Translations under genes and position numbers: made by a program
In this document: positions 16,769 through 26,471 of the stretch, piece by piece
How the letters are laid out: every line of letters begins with the position of its first letter
Numbering within the stretch: the first letter of the stretch is position 1
The notes under the pieces: generated by a model
What the model was told of the DNA's origin: nothing
What the model saw: the letters and a program-made list of their open reading frames with translations, nothing else
Databases searched by the model: none
Assembly: GCA_015057025.1 (NCBI GenBank)
Contig: SVFD01000006.1
Span: 62,001-126,000 of the forward strand
DNA length: 64,000 nt
Source of the DNA: Lachnospiraceae bacterium
GTDB lineage: Bacteria > Bacillota > Clostridia > Lachnospirales > Lachnospiraceae
Direction: 5' to 3'

Positions 16769-18523
16769 ATGGAACCGAAGCGCGAGGATAAGCGAAAGAG
16801 AAAGAGAAAAAAACAGAGACAAGCCATGTTGGCAAAAGCAATTCCGGTTGTGATTGCGATTGTCCTTATTATAGCTATTGTGGGAATTTTTTATGCTGAT
16901 GATTTAATTGAAAGCGTTTACTATACTTCAGAAAGAGCAGATTTGTATCAATATTTCGAACTGGTAGAGTCGGATGATGTTGCTATGATGGTGCAGGATG
17001 CCCACGTAGATGAGAAGGCTAAAGTGGTTGATGGGAACTGTTATTTTAATATGGAAACCATTGAGAAATATTTTACGGACCGCTTTTATATAAATATAGA
17101 AGAAGGTATTGTTCTTTATACTACAGAGAAGGATATTTATAAAACGTACATTGGCAGTGAATATTCATCATACAGTTTATCCGGGGTGGAAAACACATTA
17201 AGCCACCCGGCGGCGGTAATTATTGGCGAAGAGGTATATTTATCTGCGGATTACGTAAAAATGTTTGCAAACTTTTCTTATGAATATTTTGCGGAGCCTA
17301 ACCGCATGTTAATTTATACAGTATGGGGAAGCAGACAGAGCGCTACCATAGAGAAGGATACCAAGCTTCGTTATCAGGGTGGAGTAAAAAGTCCTATTTT
17401 GAAAGATATGACAGAAGGAGATACTGTATTCGTTCTGGAAGAGATGGAGAAATGGAGCAAGGTTATTACTGAGGATGGTTATATCGGTTATGTCGAGAAT
17501 AAGAGATTGGAATCAGGAGATATGATAGCACAGACTCCTGTAAACGACGCAGTAGTTTTGAATTACCAAAGCATCAGCCGTGAGTATAAAATCAATATGG
17601 CATTCCATCAGATTTTTAATCAGAGTGCCAACAGCACCTATGATGCCTATATGGCAGATGTGAAGGGTGTGAATGTCATTGCACCGACGTGGTTCCGCAT
17701 TAAGGATAATGAAGGGACAATAGAAAATATTGCCAGCTCGGAATATGTAATTAAAGCCCATAACAAGGATATCGAAGTGTGGGCAGTGGTTACAGACGTA
17801 GACTATGAAGTAAATATAGGTGAAATTCTTTCTTCAAGTGAAAAGAGAGCTGCATTGATAGGTAATTTGATTTCTTACGCACAACAGTACAGTCTTGACG
17901 GTTTAAATATTGACTTTGAAACTGTAGGAGCGGAATATGGTGATGACTTCGTGCAGTTTTTAAGAGAGTTGTCTATTCAGACCCATGCAAATAACATTGT
18001 TCTTTCCGTGGACAATTATGCACCTACGGCATCAACCATGTATTATAATCGTACGGAACAGGGACTTGTTGCGGACTATGTAGTGGTTATGGGATATGAT
18101 GAGCACTGGGGCGGTTCTCAGACAGCCGGTTCCGTAGCTTCCATTAATTTCGTGGAAGAAGGAATCCGGAAGACCATGGATGAGGTTCCCGCAGAGAAGA
18201 TTATCAACGCCATTCCATTCTATACCAGATTGTGGAAAACAGAGGCCGGAACGGTAAGCAGTGAAGCAATGGGTATGGATACGGCCGAAGAATGGATAGA
18301 GAGAAACGGAATGGAAATATACTGGGATAATGAAACCTGCCAATATTATGGTGAAATCCAGATTGACAATGTACTCTATCAAATATGGTTGGAAGAAGAA
18401 GAATCTATTCAGGTAAAATTAAATGTTATGGATGCAAACGGCATTGCAGGTGTTGCGGAATGGAAACTTGGCTTTGAACGAGATTCCATCTGGGATACAA
18501 TTGAAACATATACAAATTCATAA
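16769..18523 (+). CDS. Membrane-anchored GH18 hydrolase with SH3 domain (spore/cell-wall hydrolase type)
   Basis: The 584-residue protein has a very basic N-terminus (Arg/Lys-rich to residue 20), one membrane helix (about 26-44), a region of about 130 residues resembling copper-amine-oxidase-like N-terminal repeats, a bacterial SH3 module (about 195-245, 'LRYQGGVKSPILKDMTEGD') and a GH18 barrel from about 265 to the end. The catalytic signature 'LDGLNIDFE' puts the acid at Glu384. Relatives of this architecture (YaaH/YdhD type) hydrolyse peptidoglycan, many during sporulation or germination. spmAB lie close downstream, which suits that role, though vegetative wall turnover is equally possible. 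Confidence 0.88.
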   Translation: MEPKREDKRKRKRKKQRQAMLAKAIPVVIAIVLIIAIVGIFYADDLIESVYYTSERADLYQYFELVESDDVAMMVQDAHVDEKAKVVDGNCYFNMETIEKYFTDRFYINIEEGIVLYTTEKDIYKTYIGSEYSSYSLSGVENTLSHPAAVIIGEEVYLSADYVKMFANFSYEYFAEPNRMLIYTVWGSRQSATIEKDTKLRYQGGVKSPILKDMTEGDTVFVLEEMEKWSKVITEDGYIGYVENKRLESGDMIAQTPVNDAVVLNYQSISREYKINMAFHQIFNQSANSTYDAYMADVKGVNVIAPTWFRIKDNEGTIENIASSEYVIKAHNKDIEVWAVVTDVDYEVNIGEILSSSEKRAALIGNLISYAQQYSLDGLNIDFETVGAEYGDDFVQFLRELSIQTHANNIVLSVDNYAPTASTMYYNRTEQGLVADYVVVMGYDEHWGGSQTAGSVASINFVEEGIRKTMDEVPAEKIINAIPFYTRLWKTEAGTVSSEAMGMDTAEEWIERNGMEIYWDNETCQYYGEIQIDNVLYQIWLEEEESIQVKLNVMDANGIAGVAEWKLGFERDSIWDTIETYTNS

Positions 18524-18530
18524 AGAAAAG

Positions 18531-18556
18531 CCTGTCGCGTAAGCGGCAGGTTTTTT
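18531..18556 (+). terminator. Intrinsic terminator after the GH18 gene
   Basis: CCTGTCGC at 18531-18538 pairs with GCGGCAGG at 18543-18550 (GTAA loop) and is followed by six T. Confidence 0.93.
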
Positions 18557-18663
18557 ATGTTGGTTGAACAAAACAAATTCGTCATTTTGCACATAGGCTT
18601 ATTTCGACAGGAAAGTTACAATAGAAGAAAGAATATGTCATATAAAAGCGGGAGGGAAAGAGG

Positions 18664-19257
18664 ATGAATAGGAAATTTGATCAACTGACCATTATGGATG
18701 CTTTTATAATGGAAAAGGTATTGGGGAATGTAAAGATTGGACGACGTTTTATGAAACATCTCATCGGCAAAAGGATACATCATATTGTTTGCCCGAAGAA
18801 TAATATTGTGAAGCAAAAAGACGGGACAACGGGTGTCTTCGTAGAAATTTATATTAGCGGGAAAGAAAAAAGAGTAATAAATGTTACCCTGTATTTGTGT
18901 CGTGAAGACAAATTTGGGCGTGGCTGCCCTGTTTATTGTTTTGAAGAAATATGCAAAGAAGCGCCTGATTTGAAACCCATAGAGAGTGCGCAACAGATTT
19001 ATATTGTTCCCGCGGATAATTTGGAAGATAAACAATTGGATGAAGAGATAAAGGCATTTCTTTATTATATTAAGAATCCAAAAGATAAACGGACCAATTT
19101 GATAAAAATGATTGATGATGAGGTGCGTAGAATTAAAATGAATAAGCTGTTTAAGAAAGAATATGAAGAGCTGCAAAGAGAAGAGACTGAGAAACAACAA
19201 AGGATATATGCAGAAATATGTAAAAGAGGAAAGAAAACGCCGTCGGTTGTTATATGA
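18664..19257 (+). CDS. Shortened Rpn-like protein lacking the catalytic middle
   Basis: The 197-residue product resembles the ends, but not the middle, of Lachnospiraceal Rpn nuclease/transposase proteins. The N-terminus ('FDQLTIMDAFIMEKVLGN', then 'LIGKRIHHIV') fits the first 60 residues of that family. From about residue 80 'LYLCREDKFGRG' and 'YCFEEICKE' fit the strand and 'DxFGxG...FENxCxE' motif found about 50 residues later in full-length proteins. The intervening part, with the DIEMQ (E-x-Q) active site, is missing. The frame is intact with a good AGGGAAAGAGG site, so it is either a decaying gene or a non-catalytic derivative. C-terminus: charged helix. Confidence 0.65.
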   Translation: MNRKFDQLTIMDAFIMEKVLGNVKIGRRFMKHLIGKRIHHIVCPKNNIVKQKDGTTGVFVEIYISGKEKRVINVTLYLCREDKFGRGCPVYCFEEICKEAPDLKPIESAQQIYIVPADNLEDKQLDEEIKAFLYYIKNPKDKRTNLIKMIDDEVRRIKMNKLFKKEYEELQREETEKQQRIYAEICKRGKKTPSVVI

Positions 19258-19320
19258 CAACCCGGAGTAGAAATAAACTGATAAAAAGCGTAGGTGCAGT
19301 ATGTGCCAAAGGAACTTTTT

Positions 19321-19932
19321 ATGATGAGTTATTTATGGGGCGGTATGATTATTATTGGAATTATATATGCCTCTTTTACAGGGAATCTGGATGCGGTGAC
19401 GGATGCTGCAATTCAGTCTGCTCAGGATGCAGTCACTCTTTGCATTACCATGATGGGTGTCATGTCTATGTGGGTGGGGCTGATGGAAATTGCTAAGGAA
19501 GCAGGAATTGTTGACAGGTTATCCAAGTGGATAGGCCCCGTTTTGCATTTTTTGTTTCCGGCAGTACCAAGAGGAAGTAAAGCAGAAGAATTTATTTCTT
19601 TAAATATGATAGCTAATGTTTTGGGCCTTGGCTGGGCGGCTACGCCTGCCGGATTAAAAGCAATGAAGGAGTTGGATGACTTAAGAGCCAAGCAGGGTAA
19701 AACAATAGGTGTTGCTACAAATGAGATGTGCAATTTTCTGATTCTTAATATATCTTCTCTTCAATTAATACCGGTAAATTTGATTGCATATCGGAGCAGT
19801 TACGGTTCGGAGAATCCGGCGTCTATTATAGCGCCTGCAATTCTGGCTACGACATTTTCTACGCTGGTAGCAATTATTTTTATTTTCCTTGCAAATAAAA
19901 TAAAGAAGAAAACCGGGAGGGCGGAATCATGA
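19321..19932 (+). CDS. spmA: Spore maturation protein A
   Basis: This 203-residue membrane protein of the nucleoside-recognition (Gate) family has about five membrane helices and the conserved 'LNMIANVLGLGWAATPAG' and 'NEMCNFLILNISSLQL' segments. SpmA and SpmB are needed for proper spore-core dehydration. A GTG at 19294 would add nine residues. The ATG at 19321 has an AAAGGAA site nine bases upstream and matches the usual start, so it is preferred; the next codon is also ATG. The stop overlaps the spmB start by four bases (ATGA), indicating translational coupling. Confidence 0.92.
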   Translation: MMSYLWGGMIIIGIIYASFTGNLDAVTDAAIQSAQDAVTLCITMMGVMSMWVGLMEIAKEAGIVDRLSKWIGPVLHFLFPAVPRGSKAEEFISLNMIANVLGLGWAATPAGLKAMKELDDLRAKQGKTIGVATNEMCNFLILNISSLQLIPVNLIAYRSSYGSENPASIIAPAILATTFSTLVAIIFIFLANKIKKKTGRAES

Positions 19933-20459
19933 ATGTGCTTGTGACCATATCCAATATGATACTCCCGATTGTAATTCTTTTGATTGTTGCCATAGGGCTT
20001 GGGCGTAAGAAAGATGTATATGCACTTTTTATAAAAGGTGCAGAGGATGGATTTGAGACCGTTATTAAAATTATGCCTACCCTTATTGGTTTAATGGTAG
20101 CGGTAGGTGTGTTGCGCGCTTCCGGATTTTTTGACTTTTTATCGCTGATTCTTACACCGGTAGTAAAGTTTCTTGCATTACCGGCAGAGGTAGTTCCGTT
20201 CCTTTTGATTAAGATGTTTTCGTCTTCGGCAGCAACGGGGCTTGCCTTGGATTTGTTTAAAACTTACGGAACGGATTCTTATATAGGCATCTTGGTATCT
20301 TTGGCCATGTCCTCTACGGAGACAGTCTTTTATACCCTGAGCGTATATTTTATGGTGGTGAAAATACGCAAAACGCGTTATACTTTATGCGGAGCATTGA
20401 TTGCAACCATATCGGGCATTGCTGCCAGTGTAGTAATTGCATTATGGATGTGTAAATAA
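19929..20459 (+). CDS. spmB: Spore maturation protein B
   Basis: This 176-residue partner of SpmA is also a Gate-family membrane protein, with 'IKGAEDGFETVIKIMPTLIGLMV' near the start and 'KMFSSSAATGLALDL' plus 'SSTETVFYTLSVYF' motifs typical of SpmB. Overlap with spmA shows a two-gene unit. Its presence supports a spore-forming host. A hairpin with an inner stem follows at 20462. Confidence 0.94.
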   Translation: MNVLVTISNMILPIVILLIVAIGLGRKKDVYALFIKGAEDGFETVIKIMPTLIGLMVAVGVLRASGFFDFLSLILTPVVKFLALPAEVVPFLLIKMFSSSAATGLALDLFKTYGTDSYIGILVSLAMSSTETVFYTLSVYFMVVKIRKTRYTLCGALIATISGIAASVVIALWMCK

Positions 20460-20461
20460 TC

Positions 20462-20545
20462 CGGTTGCGATAAAAAGTGCCTAAAATCAGGCATTTGCAA
20501 CCGTCTGTTGACAAATTTACAAGCGGACTTGATAGAATGCAACCG
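20462..20545 (+). promoter_or_regulatory. Promoter of the XRE regulator with repeated GCAACCG boxes
   Basis: TTGACA at 20508-20513 and a TAGAAT-like -10 ending at 20538 form a promoter with a long spacer (about 19). The 7-mer GCAACCG occurs at 20497-20503 and 20539-20545, and inverted at 20462-20468. The first two also close a hairpin with an inner TGCCT/AGGCA stem that may end spmB. The boxes flank the -35 and -10, as autoregulatory operators would. Confidence 0.45.
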
Positions 20546-20666
20546 CTTAAAAAGATAAGATTAGGGTAAATAAAGAGAAGCGTATTTGTGAAAAACTGCA
20601 GAATGGTGAGATGGCATTTGCAGTAAGAAAAGCTTCAGTATTATATACCCTAAGGAGGATAAAAAA

Positions 20667-21647
20667 ATGATTTTAGCAGACAAAATTATCTATTTAAGAA
20701 AGAAGTGCGGATGGTCTCAGGAAGAACTGGCAGAGAAGATGAATGTATCCAGACAGTCCATCTCAAAATGGGAGGGTGCCCAGTCGGTTCCCGATTTGGA
20801 TAAAATACTGAAATTGTGCCAGGTGTTCGGCGTATCCACGGATTACTTATTAAAAGAAGAAATAGAAGAACCTGAATTAAAACAAGATGTATATGAGCCT
20901 TTAAATGTGAAGCATATTTCCGCAGAGTTTGCCAACGAATTTATGGATGCGAAGCGTAAGTCAGCGCTTAAGGTAGGTATTGGCGCAAGCATCTGTGTAT
21001 TATCGCCTATTGTACTTATTCTCATGAGCGGTTTGGCGGAATTTGGTTTCATAAAAGAAAACGTAGCTGCAGCAATCGGTTTGGGCGTACTTCTGTGTAT
21101 GGTGATTGTAGCGGTAGTGTTGTTTGTGTTTAACGGCAGTATGATGGCTGACTATGAGTGGCTTCAGAAGGAAAGTTTTGTGTTGGATTACGGCGTTGCG
21201 GGAATTGTTGAGAACAGAATGAAGAAACAGCGTCCTGTGCTTACTCTTACAAGGGCAATCGGCGTTGGCTTGTGCATTCTCGGTGCGGCAGTGTTGGTTG
21301 TGACTGCGACTCTTACAGGCGAAGCATTGGCAACGATTATTGCTGTGGATGTATTATTGGCTTTGGTTGCGATTGCAGTATTATTATTCACAAGATGGGG
21401 CAATGAGGCAGATGCTTATGCACAGTTGCTTCAGACCGGAGATTATGACCCTAATCATAAAAGAAATTTCGAGAAGCATGAACTGATTGGCGGCATTTAT
21501 TGGTGTAGTGTTACGGCAATTTACTTGGCGATTAGTTTTATCACAGGTGAGTGGGGATATACCTGGATTATCTGGCCTGTAACAGGTGTGTTCTATGGTG
21601 TGATTGCATGTATTATTAATTATACGGAGCGCAAGTGGGGCGAGTAA
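20667..21647 (+). CDS. XRE-family regulator fused to a four-helix membrane domain
   Basis: The 326-residue protein starts with a Cro/C1-type helix-turn-helix (residues 5-62: 'LRKKCGWSQEELAEKMNVSRQSISKWE'). After a linker come two pairs of membrane helices (about 105-155 and 190-245) and a last pair near 275-320. Such membrane-tethered XRE proteins are common in Lachnospiraceae and Erysipelotrichia. Signals and targets are unknown. AGGAGG lies eight bases before the ATG. Repeated boxes in its own promoter suggest autoregulation. Confidence 0.85.
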   Translation: MILADKIIYLRKKCGWSQEELAEKMNVSRQSISKWEGAQSVPDLDKILKLCQVFGVSTDYLLKEEIEEPELKQDVYEPLNVKHISAEFANEFMDAKRKSALKVGIGASICVLSPIVLILMSGLAEFGFIKENVAAAIGLGVLLCMVIVAVVLFVFNGSMMADYEWLQKESFVLDYGVAGIVENRMKKQRPVLTLTRAIGVGLCILGAAVLVVTATLTGEALATIIAVDVLLALVAIAVLLFTRWGNEADAYAQLLQTGDYDPNHKRNFEKHELIGGIYWCSVTAIYLAISFITGEWGYTWIIWPVTGVFYGVIACIINYTERKWGE

Positions 21648-21721
21648 GATAAAAAACATATTGATAAAGTGGCTTGTTTACGTTGTGGGAAGAATAAGAT
21701 AATATAAAGTAAAGAAAAGGA

Positions 21722-21749
21722 AACCGGACTTCTAACAGTCCGGTTTTTT
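21722..21749 (+). terminator. Intrinsic terminator after the XRE regulator
   Basis: AACCGGACT at 21722-21730 pairs with AGTCCGGTT at 21737-21745, followed by six T. Confidence 0.93.
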
Positions 21750-21861
21750 GCATAAGATAAGTGTAAGTGCTTTTATAGTATGTGCATGTGGATTCGGACA
21801 TAAAAAACTCACATTTTATGGCGAAAAAGGAATTGAAAATTTTCAGTAATTCATATATTGT

Positions 21862-21888
21862 ATTCTATAAAATAAACTGAAATTTTAT
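21862..21888 (+). promoter_or_regulatory. Upstream element shared with the mutarotase gene
   Basis: The 16-mer at 21862-21877 (ATTCTATAAAATAAAC) recurs exactly at 34986-35001 upstream of galM, and in both places ATTTTAT follows a few bases later, making a (here imperfect) inverted repeat. It contains a possible -10 (TATAAAAT). Shared control is inferred only. Confidence 0.35.
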
Positions 21889-21928
21889 TTGATAAAACAA
21901 TATAAAATAATTATAAAAGGTGGACATA

Positions 21929-22858
21929 TTGAAAAAGGAAAGTAATCTGACAGATGTGAATACTACCGATAAGATAAACAATGGTTTAGAAAATGTAAAT
22001 GATATGGAAAATCAGGCAGAAAATAAGTCGAAATGGACTCCGGCCACTATGATTAAAAATTTCATTTGTGGTGCGGCCATCGGTGGCGGAGCAATTTTGC
22101 CGGGCATCAGTGGCGGCGTGCTTTGTGTGGTATTTGGCGTATACCGCTCCATTATGGAATTGTTTTCCCATCCGATTCGCGCAATTAAAAAGAACTGGCG
22201 GATGTTTCTTTTTGTGGGAATTGGCTGGGTATTCGGTTTCTGGATTTTTGCAAAAGTAATTGAGTTTTTATTTGCGAAGTCGGAGATGATGGCAACATGG
22301 CTTTTTATCGGGCTGATTATCGGAACGATTCCGGCATTGTATAAAGAGGCCGGAAAGCATGGCAGAAGTAAGGGATCGTTTGTATCCATGTTTGCAGCCT
22401 TCGTGGCATTAACAAGTCTGCTTACTTATGTGCAGTATGGAGAGTTTATTCAGGTAACACCGAGTTTTGGTTGGTACATTTTCAGTGGAGTGCTTTGGGG
22501 TTTAAGTATTGTAGTGCCCGGTATGACTTCTTCATCTATTCTTATGTCTCTTGGAATTTATCAGGATTTAAATTCCGGGATTGCAGCCTTTGATATGGGT
22601 GTAATTATTCCTTGGGTTTTGGGAATGTTTGGGACGGCGGTTTTACTGGCGCGACTGGTAACTTACCTGTTTGATAAATTTTATTCTTTATCTTTTCATG
22701 CAGTGGTAGGTATTGTTCTTGCATCTACGATTGTGATTATTCCGCTGGAGTACAATAATATTCTACAATTTTTAGCTGGTATTTTATTTGGCGCTGCAGG
22801 CTTTATTATTGCTTATCTTTCTGATAAAATGGATTTGAAAGTGAAGTCTGAAGAATAA
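21929..22858 (+). CDS. DUF368 polytopic membrane protein
   Basis: About 309 residues. A hydrophilic N-terminal tail of about 40 residues precedes eight or more membrane helices. The DUF368 signature is clear: '[25 protein letters not shown]' early on and a second, similar '[21 protein letters not shown]' later, an internal duplication related to the undecaprenyl-phosphate translocase families. Published work links DUF368/PopT proteins to recycling of undecaprenyl phosphate, which would fit with uppP in this window. Start choice is uncertain: TTG at 21929 is spaced well from AAAGGTGG; GTG at 21920 and ATG at 22003 are alternatives. Confidence 0.85.
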   Translation: MKKESNLTDVNTTDKINNGLENVNDMENQAENKSKWTPATMIKNFICGAAIGGGAILPGISGGVLCVVFGVYRSIMELFSHPIRAIKKNWRMFLFVGIGWVFGFWIFAKVIEFLFAKSEMMATWLFIGLIIGTIPALYKEAGKHGRSKGSFVSMFAAFVALTSLLTYVQYGEFIQVTPSFGWYIFSGVLWGLSIVVPGMTSSSILMSLGIYQDLNSGIAAFDMGVIIPWVLGMFGTAVLLARLVTYLFDKFYSLSFHAVVGIVLASTIVIIPLEYNNILQFLAGILFGAAGFIIAYLSDKMDLKVKSEE

Positions 22859-22935
22859 GAAAGGAAAGTTATATAATAATTAACCACTTTTTTGCGGCAG
22901 ACTATACAGATGTACAAGTGAAAGGATTACAGACT

Positions 22936-23592
22936 ATGAACATTCATGAAATATTATCCAAAGTAGACCATACATTATTATCCCAGACTGCGACATGGGA
23001 AGAAATCAAGGCAATTTGCGATGACGGTATTAAGTACCAAACGGCTTCCGTTTGCATTCCCTCTGCCTACGTGAAACAGGCTGCGGATTATGTGCAGGGA
23101 AAAGTGGCAATCTGTACCGTAATCGGTTTCCCTAACGGTTATGTGCCTACCGCGATTAAGTGTGAGGAAGCAAGACTTGCCATTGAAGACGGCGCAGATG
23201 AGATTGATATGGTTATCTGGGTTGGTGCGTTAAAGGACAAGCAGTATGATGCAATTTTAAATGAAATCCGTGCAATTAAAGAAGTTTGTGGCGACAAGAT
23301 TCTGAAAGTTATTATTGAGACTTGTCTTTTGACCGAAGATGAGAAGATTAAGATGTGTGAAATTGTCATGGCATCCGGTGCGGACTACATCAAGACGTCC
23401 ACCGGTTTTTCAACCGCAGGGGCAACACCTGATGACATCCGCACCTTTGCAGCTCATATCAAAGCACCTGTTAAAATTAAAGCGGCAGGAGGAATTAAGT
23501 CCATTGCCGATGCAGAAGAATTTCTTGCTCTCGGCGCTGACCGACTGGGAACCAGCCGCATTATAAAAATTGTGAAGGACAGCTCATTGTAA
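22936..23592 (+). CDS. deoC: Deoxyribose-phosphate aldolase
   Basis: This 218-residue class I aldolase splits 2-deoxyribose 5-phosphate into glyceraldehyde 3-phosphate and acetaldehyde in nucleoside catabolism. Key parts are '[14 protein letters not shown]', '[14 protein letters not shown]', the Schiff-base lysine in '[10 protein letters not shown]' and '[11 protein letters not shown]'. The ATG at 22936 (AAAGGA site nine bases upstream) is chosen over an in-frame codon at 22918. The end overlaps the convergent DUF885 gene by 32 bases. Confidence 0.95.
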   Translation: MNIHEILSKVDHTLLSQTATWEEIKAICDDGIKYQTASVCIPSAYVKQAADYVQGKVAICTVIGFPNGYVPTAIKCEEARLAIEDGADEIDMVIWVGALKDKQYDAILNEIRAIKEVCGDKILKVIIETCLLTEDEKIKMCEIVMASGADYIKTSTGFSTAGATPDDIRTFAAHIKAPVKIKAAGGIKSIADAEEFLALGADRLGTSRIIKIVKDSSL

Positions 23593-25498
23593 GAAGCTGA
23601 TTTGGAAACACCTGAGATTGAGAAATACTTGCAGTTGTTGTAACTTCTTGGGGAACTTCGGGTGCTTTATATTCGCGGATGGCATTCTGTATGGTTTCAA
23701 AGTCTGCAGGACCGAAATCTAAGAAAAATTCATGGAAGTTATAATCACTGTAATTGTCTTTCCATTTTACGCGGGCGAGCTCACGGCACTCCATGATTTC
23801 CAAATAGCCTACATAATATTGCAGATAATTTCCGGGGGAATTTACGATGTAGTCGTAGATTTCCCTTGTTATTTTTTTATCTTCTATACCAAATGCAGAT
23901 AAGGTTTCGTGAGCCTCTTCGTAAGTAGCACCATAGTAATGGATGGAGATATCCAACATGGAGTAAAGCGCTAAATGAAGCTTGCGGTTTAATCGTACAA
24001 GGTCACAATAGTCTTCATCGCCGAATTCTTTTGCATAATCGTAGGATAATAATTCTGCATAGGTTGCATAGCCTTCCACATAACCACCGAAATGAAGAAG
24101 ATTACGGATTGGATGAGCACCCTCATCTTCCAATGCAAGCGTAGAATATACAGACTGATAAAGATGCCCGGGATAGCCTTCATGGGCAAGAGTGGTATAT
24201 AGTTCCAGATTTTCGGGAGAAGTACCATAATTAATATAAATGACATTTTGGCTTATATCATCCATGGGCGGTGTTAAATAAAAGGCAGGACTTAAGTAAT
24301 CTTCCATGGTTTCACTTACCTCTTTTATTTCATAAAAGGGCATGTTTTCCTCCCTTACGGAAGGATAAACAGGAAAATCCTCCCAAATGCAGTTTTCCAA
24401 ATCAGCAAGCATTTTATCAGGTTCGGAAATGGAGAAAACAGAATTACTGTTTTGGGCCTGTGTAGCATAGATTACCTCCACAAAGGTACTGTAATCTGCC
24501 ATAAAGGATGTTTTAACGGAGGCCATAATATCATCAATATCTTTAGAAGAACCGGTTTGGCGTTCTACCAGAATTTCGTAATATTCTCTGCCTTCCGGAT
24601 AATAGTAAAGCCCATTTTCGTTGGTTCCGCTTCCTTGAAGGGAGGTCAGACTGTGGGCAAGACTTTTATATGCGGGTAACACGGTTTTAGCAAGAATTTC
24701 GTTATTTGCCTGTATGTAAGCATCCATTTCCCCTTGGCTTATTTCTCCGGAATCTACAAGTGTCTGTAAGCGTTCTTGAAAGGAAATTTGTAAAAAATGA
24801 TTTCCAGCAAGAAGTTCTTCTTCTGTTATTACTTCGTTGCACTGTAAAATGGTATCCCGACAGGCTTCTGTGGACATAAAAAGACCTGCTTGTGATTTTT
24901 CCTGTTCAAACTGTGCAAGTCCTCCCAAATAAGAAGGAATACTTTGCAAAAGGCATAAATAATTTTCTATATCATTTTTACTGCGTAGGGTATATTCGGC
25001 CAGTAAAATGGGAAGTTGGCTTTGCATACCGGAGGCGGGAGATAAGGGTTCATCATAGTACAGATATGCATATGCCTCTATTTCTGTTAGCAAATATTTT
25101 AAAAGAATATCATAGGTCCTCTGGTTGGTTTTATTCAGACTCTCTCTGTCAATGGATTCCAGTTCGACAACAGTATTTAAAAGTGATTGATAGTCTGCAA
25201 GACTTTTGGTTTTGTCGTAGGCAGGCAATGTATGCGTTGTTTCATCAATACCATAAAGACCGGGATTTGACAGGGTATAATGGAGGCTGAGTCCGTCTTC
25301 GCTTAATTCTTTTATAAAAAGAGTGTCACACAGCTCCTCGAATTGTCGATTCGGAGTATGAAAAAACCAGAAAAGGGCAAATATAAGCAGAAATGTTCCC
25401 ACCATCATCAACATGTAGGATTTTGGATTGGAATGTAGTTCTCTCCCAAAAGAACGGAATTTTTGTCTGAATGTTGTTTTTGATTTTTCGGTCGGCAT
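23561..25498 (-). CDS. Membrane-anchored DUF885 family protein (putative metallopeptidase)
   Basis: This 645-residue protein has one membrane helix (about 28-48) after a basic N-terminus, then a large extracytoplasmic DUF885 domain. An HExxH-like zinc motif ('[15 protein letters not shown]') and the downstream '[14 protein letters not shown]' glutamate region are intact, so peptidase activity is plausible; physiological substrates are not known. The C-terminal 25 residues (Thr/Ser/Gln-rich) look like a random extension running into the end of deoC. AAAGGATA precedes the ATG. The gene is apparently monocistronic. Confidence 0.85.
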   Translation of the reverse strand: MPTEKSKTTFRQKFRSFGRELHSNPKSYMLMMVGTFLLIFALFWFFHTPNRQFEELCDTLFIKELSEDGLSLHYTLSNPGLYGIDETTHTLPAYDKTKSLADYQSLLNTVVELESIDRESLNKTNQRTYDILLKYLLTEIEAYAYLYYDEPLSPASGMQSQLPILLAEYTLRSKNDIENYLCLLQSIPSYLGGLAQFEQEKSQAGLFMSTEACRDTILQCNEVITEEELLAGNHFLQISFQERLQTLVDSGEISQGEMDAYIQANNEILAKTVLPAYKSLAHSLTSLQGSGTNENGLYYYPEGREYYEILVERQTGSSKDIDDIMASVKTSFMADYSTFVEVIYATQAQNSNSVFSISEPDKMLADLENCIWEDFPVYPSVREENMPFYEIKEVSETMEDYLSPAFYLTPPMDDISQNVIYINYGTSPENLELYTTLAHEGYPGHLYQSVYSTLALEDEGAHPIRNLLHFGGYVEGYATYAELLSYDYAKEFGDEDYCDLVRLNRKLHLALYSMLDISIHYYGATYEEAHETLSAFGIEDKKITREIYDYIVNSPGNYLQYYVGYLEIMECRELARVKWKDNYSDYNFHEFFLDFGPADFETIQNAIREYKAPEVPQEVTTTASISQSQVFPNQLLTMSCPSQFL

Positions 25499-25560
25499 GT
25501 CAGTATCCTTTCTTTTTTATTTTAAATATATGAAAAAAAAGAAATATTCATGTAAAATTG

Positions 25561-25589
25561 TTGTTTCTTAATTAAAAAAGTGCTAAACT
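25561..25589 (+). promoter_or_regulatory. Promoter of the transketolase operon
   Basis: TTGTTT at 25561-25566, 17 bases, TAAACT at 25584-25589. The start would lie about 35 bases before the ribosome binding site of the first gene. Confidence 0.6.
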
Positions 25590-25631
25590 ATTAGCGGTTA
25601 AAAAGCACAAAACACATTTACGGAGGCAAAA

Positions 25632-26471
25632 ATGAATAATTTGGAATTGCAAAAAATCGCCAATGAAGTTCGAAAAGGTATTATAATTTCTACCCATGCC
25701 GCAAAAGCCGGACATCCCGGTGGTTCTTTGTCGGCAGCGGATATTTTCACATATTTGTATTTTGAGGAGATGCAGAATATTGATCCCGCAAATCCCAAGA
25801 ATCCGGACAGAGACCGTTTCGTTTTATCTAAAGGTCATACAGCACCCGGTTTATATGCTGCACTTGCATTAAAAGGTTTCTTTCCGTATGAAGATTTAGT
25901 ATTACTTCGTAAATTACATTCTTACTTACAGGGACATCCTGACATGAAGTCAACTCCCGGTGTAGATATGTCTACCGGTTCTTTGGGACAGGGTATTTCC
26001 GCGGCAGTAGGTATGGCACTTGCTGCAAGAATTGATAAGAAAGATTATCGTGTGTATACACTTCTTGGTGACGGTGAAATCGAAGAAGGTCAGGTTTGGG
26101 AAGCTGCAATGTATGCAGGTCATAAGAAACTTGATAATCTGGTGGCTATCGTTGATAACAACGGTTTGCAGATTGACGGTAAGATTGAAGATGTATGTTC
26201 TCCCTATCCCATCGATAAAAAATTTGAAGCATTTAACTGGCATGTTATCAATGCGGATGCGCATGATTTTGACAGTCTTCGTGCTGCTTTTGCAGAAGCA
26301 AAGACCGTTAAAGGTATGCCTACTGTAATTGTTTGTAAGAGTATTAAAGGTAAGGGTGTTTCCTTCATGGAAGATCAGGCATCTTGGCATGGTGTTGCAC
26401 CCAATGATGAACAGTACGAGAAAGCTATGGCAGAATTAGAGAAAGCAGGTGAAGAATTATGTCAGAAGTAA
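25632..26471 (+). CDS. Transketolase, N-terminal (thiamine-diphosphate-binding) subunit
   Basis: The 279-residue protein covers the first third of a transketolase. It carries the ThDP/Mg site 'GDGEIEEGQVWEAAMYAGH' ending in 'NNGLQIDG', and the early 'AGHPGGSLSAADI'. Split transketolases are usual in Clostridia and many archaea. With the next gene it moves two-carbon units between sugar phosphates. The next gene begins 13 bases before this one stops, which should favour equal production of the two chains. Confidence 0.95.
   Translation: MNNLELQKIANEVRKGIIISTHAAKAGHPGGSLSAADIFTYLYFEEMQNIDPANPKNPDRDRFVLSKGHTAPGLYAALALKGFFPYEDLVLLRKLHSYLQGHPDMKSTPGVDMSTGSLGQGISAAVGMALAARIDKKDYRVYTLLGDGEIEEGQVWEAAMYAGHKKLDNLVAIVDNNGLQIDGKIEDVCSPYPIDKKFEAFNWHVINADAHDFDSLRAAFAEAKTVKGMPTVIVCKSIKGKGVSFMEDQASWHGVAPNDEQYEKAMAELEKAGEELCQK

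Noticed and set aside
18616-19260. 214-codon minus-strand frame over the shortened Rpn gene
   Set aside because: Phe/Ile/Tyr-rich shadow of an A-rich coding strand; the plus-strand frame has the family similarity and ribosome binding site.
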